Source of the DNA: Candidatus Babeliales bacterium
GTDB taxonomy: Bacteria > Babelota > Babeliae > Babelales > Vermiphilaceae
Reading direction: 5' to 3'
Length of the DNA stretch: 11,348 bases
NCBI GenBank assembly: GCA_020053845.1
Contig: JAGVMI010000061.1
Span: 1 to 11,348 of the forward strand
Position 1 is the first letter of the stretch. Every line of letters begins with the position of its first letter. Positions 1 through 7,610 of the stretch are shown here, one piece after another. The notes under the pieces were generated by a model. It was given only the letters and a program-made list of their open reading frames with translations, made no database searches and was not told where the DNA came from. Made by a program: the position numbers and the translations under genes.

Positions 1-17
1 CGACGCTCTTCCGATCT
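1..17 (+). other. Illumina TruSeq adapter remnant (artefact)
   Basis: The first 17 bases, CGACGCTCTTCCGATCT, are identical to the 3' end of the standard Illumina TruSeq read-1 adapter. Genomic sequence starts directly after the final T, at base 18, as expected for ligation to an A-tailed insert. This is sequencing residue and not part of the organism. It also adds false codons to the gene that runs into this end on the minus strand. Confidence 0.95.
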
Positions 18-313
18 AGAAACTCTTTATCAGGTGCTTTGCGGTAGAGTGAGCCGAGTAAATTTTCAAGATATGCGCCATGCCACTTGAGATTAATCTT
101 TGAAAGGCTAACCCATTCTTTAGCTTTTTTCTTGAAGGTGATGTTGCCTACAAGTACCCATTCTTCACCAAATATTTTAGAACCAGCAGTGCTTTTTTTG
201 ATTTCATGCCATATCGATTCGACAGATACTGATCCACCTTGTAATGGATCTTTGGCAAGTAGTTGATGACCAGAATAGAGTGCTATTGCACATATGATGA
301 GGGAGTGTTTCAT
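18..313 (-). CDS. Exported protein of unknown function, 3' part missing
   Basis: An open frame begins with ATG at 313 and runs off the contig end after 98 real codons (last whole codon TTT, Phe98, at 20-22). It lacks a stop, so it would be missed by a search for closed frames. The N-terminus MKHSLIICAIALYSGHQLLA looks like a signal peptide, with probable cleavage after Ala20. The mature part is mixed polar and aromatic and looks strand-rich (about residues 51-70, including EEWVLVGNITF). A Shine-Dalgarno match AAGGAA (complement of 321-326) lies 7 nt before the start. It is the last gene of the minus-strand block, 66 nt after the TonB-like gene. I do not recognise the family. If read on into the adapter it gains about five artificial residues (DRKSV). 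It probably acts in the periplasm or outer envelope. Confidence 0.75.
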
Positions 314-327
314 ACTACGCTTCCTTC

Positions 328-341
328 CGCGTTTAAACGCG
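328..341. repeat. 14-bp perfect palindrome before the truncated exported gene
   Basis: CGCGTTTAAACGCG is a perfect palindrome, positioned just upstream of the ribosome-binding site of the truncated exported gene and after the stop of the TonB-like gene. It could be an operator or a chance palindrome. No T-run follows on the minus strand, so it does not look like an intrinsic terminator. Confidence 0.4.
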
Positions 342-379
342 CTCGCTTCATCTGCTTTACGCTAGCACAGCATTATTTA

Positions 380-1486
380 TTAGGGAAAGTTTTTTGTTCT
401 GATTGGTGGTGGCGGCCCGTTTGAAACGCGAGATACGGTTGCCATAGAGAAACTGCCTTGTAAGAGTCCCAACACATTGTTGTACATCACGGGGTAATAT
501 TCAACTTCCATGGCGTCAGGAATGGTGGGGTAGGTGCCTTGTGCGTCTTTAAACACAAAAAGCAGAAACTGATCAAGTTCAAAATCAGATGATGTATCGA
601 TCAATTCAAGATGCATAATGTTGCCCTTTTTATCGAGCGCCATGCCAATACTTGCTTGCTTGTTGCTATACATGGTTGGCATTGCGCGCAAGCGGCTTTT
701 ATTGACGCGGAATGAGTTTTGCAATGCATTAAACACTTTTTCTAAGTAGTGACGTGTCATGATCTGCTTAATACTTGCTTTGCCTGCATGGGATCCTTGC
801 ATATTGGTGCTTGAGCCACCGTCTGCATAGCCTGATGCAGGTATTGGTGCAGAATTTACAAAGCCATTTACAAGATCATTGAGTGTAAATGATGTATTGG
901 CGTTCTTTTTCTTTTTTGTACGTTTTTTCTTAGATGGTTGAGCAGATGGAGGAGCTTGTGCTGGCGGTAGCTGCTCAATTGCATCGTTGAGCATGAAGGT
1001 TGGCTCGGGCTCTTCAGGTTCGTAGATGTGAGCGGCACTGTCGTTTTCTTGTTGGGTAATATCGGGCGTATCGAGTGCCGGATCATTTTCTTGAGATATC
1101 TCTTCTGATACGTCACTATCAGCTTCTTCCTGCTCAGTAGCAGCGGAACTTTGATCTACGCTGCTGTCTGCTACATGGGGATCATCCCATACTACGCACG
1201 CAGTACTATCATCCTGTGAGCCTTGAGCTGTAACAAGGGTAACCCAATCATCCTCATCATCTGCCGCGGGAGTTGGTTGCGCTTGTTGCGCAGGCATATT
1301 CTGTGCGTACTGCGGATCTTGTATGCTTTGTACAGCAGTACTTTCATTGAGTAGCTGGTGAATAAGAGCTGCAAGAGAGCTTTGCTCAAGCCATTGGCCA
1401 AGCATGAGATATACCACGATGCCATTAACGAGTAATGAAGCAAGTATCGCAGCAATTTTCGCGCGTCTTTTGACTGACATTTGCAT
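380..1486 (-). CDS. TonB/TolA-like single-pass periplasmic protein
   Basis: Predicted 368 aa. Basic residues near the N-terminus (SVKRRAK) are followed by one hydrophobic segment at about residues 11-30 (IAAILASLLVNGIVVYLML), giving an inner-membrane anchor with a periplasmic body. Next come a long acidic, Gln/Pro-rich linker (about 70-163), a Lys/Arg-rich stretch (KKKRTKKKKN, about 186-195) and a folded C-terminal domain (about 235-340). That domain has the TonB/TolA C-terminal pattern: KKGNIMHLELIDTSSDFELD, then a helix and YPTIP. In the family such proteins transmit inner-membrane energy to outer-membrane receptors or the Tol-Pal system; which one applies here is unknown, since no exbB/tolQ partner is in view. 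The protein ends in a Pro-rich tail (GPPPPI). I chose ATG 1486 because GAGGG lies 7 nt upstream; a GTG at 1507 is an in-frame alternative adding 7 residues. It lies 95 nt after tilS. Confidence 0.72.
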   Translation of the reverse strand: MQMSVKRRAKIAAILASLLVNGIVVYLMLGQWLEQSSLAALIHQLLNESTAVQSIQDPQYAQNMPAQQAQPTPAADDEDDWVTLVTAQGSQDDSTACVVWDDPHVADSSVDQSSAATEQEEADSDVSEEISQENDPALDTPDITQQENDSAAHIYEPEEPEPTFMLNDAIEQLPPAQAPPSAQPSKKKRTKKKKNANTSFTLNDLVNGFVNSAPIPASGYADGGSSTNMQGSHAGKASIKQIMTRHYLEKVFNALQNSFRVNKSRLRAMPTMYSNKQASIGMALDKKGNIMHLELIDTSSDFELDQFLLFVFKDAQGTYPTIPDAMEVEYYPVMYNNVLGLLQGSFSMATVSRVSNGPPPPIRTKNFP

Positions 1487-1493
1487 GTACATA

Positions 1494-1499
1494 CCCTCT
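1494..1499 (-). promoter_or_regulatory. Ribosome-binding site deciding the TonB-like start
   Basis: The minus strand reads AGAGGG here. The spacing is 7 nt to the ATG at 1486, against 1 nt to the ATG at 1492 and 13 nt to the ATG at 1480. The upstream GTG at 1507 lies before this site. Spacing therefore favours 1486 as the start. Confidence 0.55.
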
Positions 1500-1581
1500 T
1501 GCTTCACGGCGCATCTTTTTTTCAGGGTAATCGAATCGGCCGATTGTGGGAAATGAATTTGTGAGTGCGAGCGATATATGC

Positions 1582-2565
1582 TTATCGAGTATGCGCTTGG
1601 GTGAGCTCAATATATGCGCATTGATTATGTTTTACAATACGCCACTCATGATGAATGGCATGTGCAGTGCGCTCAGAAGCAAAAAGAAATTTATGTATTT
1701 CAGCAAAAAACGCATCGGTGGGGGTGAAGGGTACGCCATATGCGCACAGCCATTTAAGAATAAGGCGATGCTGTAGTACAGGATGTACACCGGTGATGTA
1801 CGCAGTATCAAGCAACCATTTACCTTCAGTAGATATAATTGCCTTTTGAGCGGTTTGCTCGCACATGAAGTTAATGAATTCGTCAGCTTCGTTTAATTTG
1901 CGCATAGTATTGCGCATCGTGCGCTCAAACCGTGTGTCGCATTGAGCAAGAGCGGGAAGCAATGTATGGCGAATACGATTGCGTAAAAACAATGGGGATT
2001 CATTAGTGGCGTCTATTACATAGGGAATTGCATGGTGCTCGAGATAGATAAGAATTTCTTGCTTTGAAACTTCAAGTAAGGGACGCACATAAGATCCCAT
2101 TCTTGGTTTCATACCAGTCAAACCAGTGATTCCACTGCCGCGCAGTAGGCGAATGAAGAAGGTTTCATGTTGATCGTCTGCATGATGTGCAAGCGCAATA
2201 AGAGCGCCTGGGCGAGTTGTAACCTGCTGATCAAAAAATGAACGGCGCAGGAGCCTACCAAGTTCTTCTTTAGAGCCATTAGATTTACGCGCTGGCTTAA
2301 AATCTTGAGCGTGCCCAGGCACGAACTCAATGCCATGCGCTTGCGCCAGCTCACGGCAAAATTGAGCGTCTTTTGGCGATTCGGCTCGCCAGCCATGATC
2401 AAAGTGAGCAGCAATAAGGGTGAGCTTTCCTGCTTTGTGCAGGGGAAGGAGCGCATGAAAAAGGAACACAGAATCAGGCCCACCTGAAAGGCCCAGGATA
2501 ACTGTTGAATCATCGGGAATAAGATTGTGCTGTGCAATGAACTTATGCACCCGGCTGACAGGCAT
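1582..2565 (-). CDS. tilS: tRNA(Ile)-lysidine synthetase, short form
   Basis: 327 aa. TilS uses ATP and lysine to convert the wobble cytidine of tRNA-Ile(CAU) to lysidine, so that the tRNA reads AUA and is charged with isoleucine. The PP-loop ATPase signature SGGPDS is at residues 27-32. Further family blocks are HFDHGWR (54-60), HHADDQHET (127-135, continuing to LLRGSGITGL) and DATNESPLFLRNRIRHTLLP (185-204). The C-terminal part (about 215-327) is helical, and the separate C-terminal domain of long proteobacterial forms (about 430 aa in E. coli) appears to be absent. The start ATG is supported by AGGGGA (complement of 2571-2576) 5 nt upstream. A candidate promoter lies just upstream, so it may be transcribed independently of gyrB. 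AUA codons occur in this window, consistent with need for the enzyme. Confidence 0.93.
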   Translation of the reverse strand: MPVSRVHKFIAQHNLIPDDSTVILGLSGGPDSVFLFHALLPLHKAGKLTLIAAHFDHGWRAESPKDAQFCRELAQAHGIEFVPGHAQDFKPARKSNGSKEELGRLLRRSFFDQQVTTRPGALIALAHHADDQHETFFIRLLRGSGITGLTGMKPRMGSYVRPLLEVSKQEILIYLEHHAIPYVIDATNESPLFLRNRIRHTLLPALAQCDTRFERTMRNTMRKLNEADEFINFMCEQTAQKAIISTEGKWLLDTAYITGVHPVLQHRLILKWLCAYGVPFTPTDAFFAEIHKFLFASERTAHAIHHEWRIVKHNQCAYIELTQAHTR

Positions 2566-2596
2566 AAAAATCCCCTAAAAGCTGCTATTAATAATG

Positions 2597-2625
2597 AGTA
2601 TAGCAGTCTCTTAAGGGACTGATAA
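2597..2625 (-). promoter_or_regulatory. Candidate tilS promoter with extended -10
   Basis: On the minus strand, TGCTATACT (complement of 2597-2605) forms an extended -10 element. A 17-nt spacer separates the -10 hexamer TATACT from TTATCA (complement of 2620-2625), which matches the -35 consensus at 4 of 6 positions. Predicted transcription would start near 2590, leaving a short leader before the tilS start at 2565. The same nine bases occur before tadA and tRNA-Thr. Confidence 0.55.
2604..2621. repeat. Inverted repeat in the tilS promoter spacer
   Basis: CAGTCTC-TTAA-GGGACTG forms a 7-bp stem (one T-G pair) around a 4-nt loop. It sits between the proposed -35 and -10 of tilS, and also downstream of the stop of the exported basic protein gene at 2641. 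No T-run follows on either strand, so a protein-binding site is as likely as a weak terminator hairpin. Confidence 0.35.
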
Positions 2626-2640
2626 GCTTAGTTGGCTGAT

Positions 2641-3291
2641 TTACTTTGTAATGGGAAGTATTTCAATCTGCTCACGATTATCGTGGGGAACATGTACGAT
2701 CTGCTTGCCGGCAATATACCGCAAATGCTTTACTGTGGCATTAAGAAATTGGGGATTAGGCAAGTTTTCTATTGCATCAAGTGTAGCTGCTATGTATTTG
2801 CAGTAATCAAAAAATGATAAATCAATGTTATCTGGTAGAGTCCATGGTTTTTCTAAGGCGTTTTGAACCGTTTGATAGTGCTCATTCTCAGACATTCTTT
2901 GAAGTCTTTTAAGGGTGTCAGCATAAGTGCGTACTTCAAAATCATCTTCCCATTCTTGTTGAGCAATTAACTGTTCCACATCTTGTTGGGCTTTTGAAAT
3001 AGCGTTTTGAGGTGACAGGTAAGCTTTCTTACCTTTCCCGTGTAACTTTTTTTTCTGTGTGTGCGGGTGATGAGATGCGCCGATAACATACTTGTGTGCA
3101 CGGCATGTAGATTTCTTCTCACGTTTTTTATCACGTTGCTGAGAGCCGCGTTCTTTTCGATGAGTAAACTCAGGGCAGGGATCTTCTTTGCTATCAGACA
3201 TGCAAATGATATGGGATGAAGCAATGGTAGCCAAAAGCAGTAACCCACGACATGCGTGGATTACTGCCTTAATTACTGATAAGGTGTTCAT
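2641..3291 (-). CDS. Exported basic protein, unknown function
   Basis: 216 aa, not recognised. The N-terminus has a signal-peptide-like hydrophobic core (GLLLLATIASS, about 16-26). Cys30 in the context SHIIC does not fit a lipobox. A strongly basic, His/Lys/Arg-rich low-complexity segment follows (about 44-89, with RDKKREKK and HTQKKKLHGKGKKA). The C-terminal half (about 95-200) is polar and probably helical, with LDAIENLPNP and a tail ending ILPITK. The start ATG at 3291 has a purine-rich stretch AAAGAAAGAG just upstream, a modest ribosome-binding site. It begins 45 nt after the gyrB stop and is probably co-transcribed with gyrB. Exported basic proteins can bind nucleic acid or acidic surfaces, but nothing here proves that. 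Confidence is for the gene, not a function. Confidence 0.7.
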   Translation of the reverse strand: MNTLSVIKAVIHACRGLLLLATIASSHIICMSDSKEDPCPEFTHRKERGSQQRDKKREKKSTCRAHKYVIGASHHPHTQKKKLHGKGKKAYLSPQNAISKAQQDVEQLIAQQEWEDDFEVRTYADTLKRLQRMSENEHYQTVQNALEKPWTLPDNIDLSFFDYCKYIAATLDAIENLPNPQFLNATVKHLRYIAGKQIVHVPHDNREQIEILPITK

Positions 3292-3336
3292 TATACTCTT
3301 TCTTTAGACAAATCGGCTTATCAAAAATAGCTGTTG

Positions 3337-5843
<2,507 letters not shown>

Positions 5844-5855
5844 AAAAAAGATTTC

Positions 5856-5868
5856 ATTTAGTCTAAAT
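5856..5868. repeat. Odd-centred 13-bp inverted repeat after the tadA -10
   Basis: ATTTAG-T-CTAAAT is a perfect inverted repeat around one central base. It starts about 13 bases past the tadA -10 hexamer, where a bound protein would block initiation. It is AT-rich, so chance occurrence is plausible. Confidence 0.3.
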
Positions 5869-5935
5869 AATAAACAGCATTTTTGCTACCTCGGGCAAAG
5901 CATGATCTTAGTCATGTGTGTTCGGGTAAGGGACT

Positions 5936-6433
5936 ATGGGTGTAGGGGGAAAGCACACCGTGTTTGAAGAAAAAGAGCATTCATTCTTTATGAATGAAGC
6001 GCTTAAATTAGCACAAAAAGCATTCTGCAAAGACGAAGTGCCCATTGGCGCAGTAATTGTAGATGAACAAGGTACTATTATTGCTCGTACCTACAATAAA
6101 GTAGAGTCCCAAAAAACTCAGTCAGCTCATGCTGAAGTGCTTGCCATAACCAAGGCGGCCAAGCGCAAAAATGATTGGCGGCTTGATGGGTGCTGGCTTT
6201 ATGTAACGCTTGAGCCGTGTACCATGTGTATGGGACTTATCAAGCTCAGCAGACTCTCAGGAGTGGTTTACGCAGCTGCCTCACCCCTCTTTGGGTATCG
6301 GCTTGACAATAATGACGGTTCTCGGGTATACAAGAGGGACGCATTGCTCGTTATGCACGGTCTGCGCGAGCAAGACGCATCGCAATTGTTGCAGCAATTC
6401 TTCAAAAAAAAGAGGAAAAAACGGGGTGAGTGA
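5936..6433 (+). CDS. tadA: tRNA-specific adenosine deaminase
   Basis: 165 aa from ATG 5936. TadA deaminates the wobble adenosine of tRNA-Arg(ACG) to inosine. The cytidine-deaminase-fold zinc motifs are present: HAE at 65-67 (zinc His65, catalytic Glu67) and EPCTMC at 93-98 (zinc Cys95 and Cys98). The core MNEALKLAQKAF...DEVPIGAVIV matches the TadA N-terminus, and the C-terminus is a Lys/Arg-rich helix (KKKRKKRGE). Sequence preceding residue 9 is atypical; GTG at 5960 preceded by AGGGGGA is a possible shorter start, while ATG 5936 has AAGGG only 3 nt upstream. It is the first gene of the plus block and overlaps the next gene by 8 nt, which suggests translational coupling. Other deaminases of this superfamily exist, but length and motif context favour TadA. 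Confidence 0.88.
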   Translation: MGVGGKHTVFEEKEHSFFMNEALKLAQKAFCKDEVPIGAVIVDEQGTIIARTYNKVESQKTQSAHAEVLAITKAAKRKNDWRLDGCWLYVTLEPCTMCMGLIKLSRLSGVVYAAASPLFGYRLDNNDGSRVYKRDALLVMHGLREQDASQLLQQFFKKKRKKRGE

Positions 6434-6776
6434 TTCAAAAAACAACTTGGCTGCTATCAAAAAACAGCTTCTTGAAAGAAAAATGGAGCTCGAGCAGCAG
6501 CTAATTCAGCTTTCGCGTGAGCGTATTACGGACGACCAAGTACAAGATCCGGGCGATCAGGCCCTGACTTCTACTATGGAGTCGTTGCGCAGCTCGCTTC
6601 AGTCGGCAGAAACCGAAGAATATCGGCGTACGGTTAGAGCGCTTGATAAGCTTGAAGACGGTAGCTATGGTGTATGCATGGATTGTGGTCAAAACATCTC
6701 GGACAAAAGGCTTAAATCCTATCCAGACGCTGCTCGCTGCTTAGTATGTCAAGAAGCATATGAGGAACGGAGCTAG
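6426..6776 (+). CDS. DksA/TraR-family zinc-finger protein
   Basis: 116 aa from GTG 6426. An N-terminal coiled-coil segment (LLERKMELEQQLIQLSRER, about 15-33) precedes DPGDQA (41-46), which aligns with the acidic coiled-coil tip DPADRA of E. coli DksA. A second helix (about 50-78) leads to a C4 zinc finger: Cys84, Cys87, Cys105 and Cys108 (CMDC...CLVC). Family members bind the RNA polymerase secondary channel and adjust initiation, often together with ppGpp; whether this one does so is inferred. It is shorter than E. coli DksA (151 aa) and lacks its long N-terminal helix. The frame is open further upstream, but that part lies inside tadA. The GTG has AGAGGA 9 nt upstream and overlaps the tadA end by 8 nt. 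Confidence 0.85.
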   Translation: MSDSKNNLAAIKKQLLERKMELEQQLIQLSRERITDDQVQDPGDQALTSTMESLRSSLQSAETEEYRRTVRALDKLEDGSYGVCMDCGQNISDKRLKSYPDAARCLVCQEAYEERS

Positions 6777-6805
6777 AAAAAGAGGCCGTTGCAGATTTGT
6801 GAAGC

Positions 6806-6835
6806 TTGGCGGTAGGCGAAAAACTGTGCTATACT
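6806..6835 (+). promoter_or_regulatory. Promoter of tRNA-Thr
   Basis: TTGGCG (6806-6811) resembles a -35. It is followed by an 18-nt spacer ending in TGC and then the -10 TATACT (6830-6835), again the extended form TGCTATACT. The predicted start near 6842 leaves about 30 nt before the mature tRNA. It may also feed rpsI. Confidence 0.6.
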
Positions 6836-6871
6836 CTCGGGCAATACACTGACATATGTGCTAGTTAGCAT

Positions 6872-6947
6872 GCCGATGTAGCTCAGTTGGTAGAGCGATT
6901 GATTCGTAATCAATAGGTCGTCGGTTCAAATCCGATCATCGGCTCCA
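6872..6947 (+). tRNA. tRNA-Thr (anticodon CGT)
   Basis: A 76-nt cloverleaf can be drawn. The acceptor stem GCCGATG pairs with CATCGGC. The D arm is GCTC-AGTTGGTA-GAGC. The anticodon stem ATTGA/TCAAT encloses the loop TTCGTAA with anticodon CGT, which reads ACG (Thr). The T arm is GTCGG-TTCAAAT-CCGAT. The 3' CCA is encoded (6945-6947). It lies in the plus block between the DksA-like gene and rpsI, with its own promoter. Confidence 0.96.
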
Positions 6948-6970
6948 TAGACCTTATGGAAGTAGAGGGT

Positions 6971-7000
6971 GTTGAGTAGCAGATGCTGCTTTGACTTTTT
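6971..7000 (+). terminator. Weak candidate terminator after tRNA-Thr
   Basis: AGCAG-ATG-CTGCT forms a 5-bp hairpin with an added GTT/GAC pairing below an internal loop, followed directly by TTTTT (6996-7000). The stem is short, so readthrough into rpsI is likely. An alternative outer pairing, AGGGT (6966-6970) with ACCCT (7001-7005), would enclose the T-run. Confidence 0.3.
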
Positions 7001-7029
7001 ACCCTTCTTTGGCTAGGATAATGGGTGTT

Positions 7030-7046
7030 CCGTTTGTAAAAAACGG
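7030..7046 (+). repeat. Hairpin in the rpsI upstream region
   Basis: CCGTTT-GTAAA-AAACGG is a perfect 6-bp stem with a 5-nt loop, lying 60 nt before the rpsI start. If transcription enters from the tRNA promoter it would be part of the rpsI leader. A possible -10 (TAAAAT, 7049-7054) follows directly, with no clear -35, so the hairpin might lie in a promoter spacer instead. Confidence 0.35.
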
Positions 7047-7106
7047 GCTAAAATAATCAAGTTACAAGTTAGTCGGTAGGCCCTAAAACGAGGCTTTCAA
7101 GAGACA

Positions 7107-7529
7107 ATGGCACAAAAAAAGACCACTACCAAAACTCAGCAAGCGCCGCTTGCTCATGCAGTGGGGCGCAGAAAGAATGCTGTTGCCCGTGTGTGGGTAC
7201 GCCGCGGAGCAGGTAAAATTGTTGTTAACGGGACAGACTCAAGCGAGTATTTTGATACAAAAATCACTCGCGATGCGGCAGCCACGCCCTTCAGAGTATA
7301 CCCTGTTGGTTTGAACTACGACATTCAAGCGAATGTATGTGGTGGCGGTAAAGTTGGTCAAGCAGATGCCATTAAGCTTGGCATTGCACGCGCGCTTACT
7401 GAACTCGATGAAACAATTCGCCCGTTGATGCGACAAAACGGTCTTCTAACCGTTGATTCTCGCAAGAAAGAACGTAAAAAATACGGCCGCCGTGGCGCAC
7501 GCAGACGCTTCCAGTTTGTAAAACGCTAA
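7107..7529 (+). CDS. rpsI: 30S ribosomal protein S9
   Basis: 140 aa. S9 is a small-subunit head protein whose basic C-terminal tail reaches the P-site tRNA. Visible family features are the N-terminal block AVGRRKNAVARVWVRRGAGK (about 18-37), GGGKVGQADAIKLGIARAL (about 79-97), and the tail KKYGRRGARRRFQFVKR ending in the characteristic Lys-Arg. The length is close to usual (about 130). The start ATG has only a weak upstream match (AAGAG, 3 nt away). In most bacteria rpsI follows rplM (L13) directly; here tRNA-Thr precedes it and no rplM is in view. A strong terminator follows 25 nt after the coding region. Confidence 0.97.
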   Translation: MAQKKTTTKTQQAPLAHAVGRRKNAVARVWVRRGAGKIVVNGTDSSEYFDTKITRDAAATPFRVYPVGLNYDIQANVCGGGKVGQADAIKLGIARALTELDETIRPLMRQNGLLTVDSRKKERKKYGRRGARRRFQFVKR

Positions 7530-7553
7530 ACGCTGCGAAATCAGATTATTATT

Positions 7554-7595
7554 GCTGCGTGATCCTTCATATGAGAGGTTCACGCAGCTTTTTTT
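7554..7595 (+). terminator. Intrinsic terminator after rpsI
   Basis: GCTGCGTGA (7554-7562) pairs perfectly with TCACGCAGC (7580-7588), and inner CCT/AGG pairing is possible. Seven T residues follow (7589-7595). This is a textbook rho-independent terminator for the rpsI transcript. The glmS start codon lies only 15 nt beyond the T-run, so glmS must rely on readthrough or on a promoter within or before the hairpin. Confidence 0.88.
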
Positions 7596-7610
7596 ATTAG
7601 GAAAAAAAGG

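Noticed and set aside
661..690. TGCTATACA inside the TonB-like gene resembling the recurrent extended -10
   Set aside because: It differs at the last base, lies within coding sequence in antisense, and has no gene suitably placed downstream.
1425..1610. Open frame of 61 codons on the minus strand between tilS and the TonB-like gene
   Set aside because: It has only a TTG start, overlaps both real genes in another frame, and shows no recognisable features.
2641..3291. Lipoprotein signal with Cys30 as the lipidated residue
   Set aside because: The preceding residues SHII do not fit the lipobox pattern; His at -3 and Ile at -1 are atypical.
3286..3310. TATAAT on the minus strand as a -10 for the exported basic protein gene
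   Set aside because: The hexamer overlaps the start codon of that gene, so transcription would begin inside it, and the nearest TTGATA is 23 nt away.
5850..5935. Small SRP RNA or other structured RNA gene upstream of tadA
   Set aside because: The conserved SRP apical loop motif is absent and only short inverted repeats are visible.
6210..6425. Upstream extension of the DksA-like frame to an ATG at 6210
   Set aside because: The extension lies inside tadA in another frame and its translation has no DksA similarity; the GTG at 6426 has a ribosome-binding site and gives a normal domain start.
7530..7610. glmS ribozyme or amino-sugar riboswitch before glmS
   Set aside because: The interval is 81 nt and most of it is the terminator hairpin; the conserved ribozyme core does not fit.
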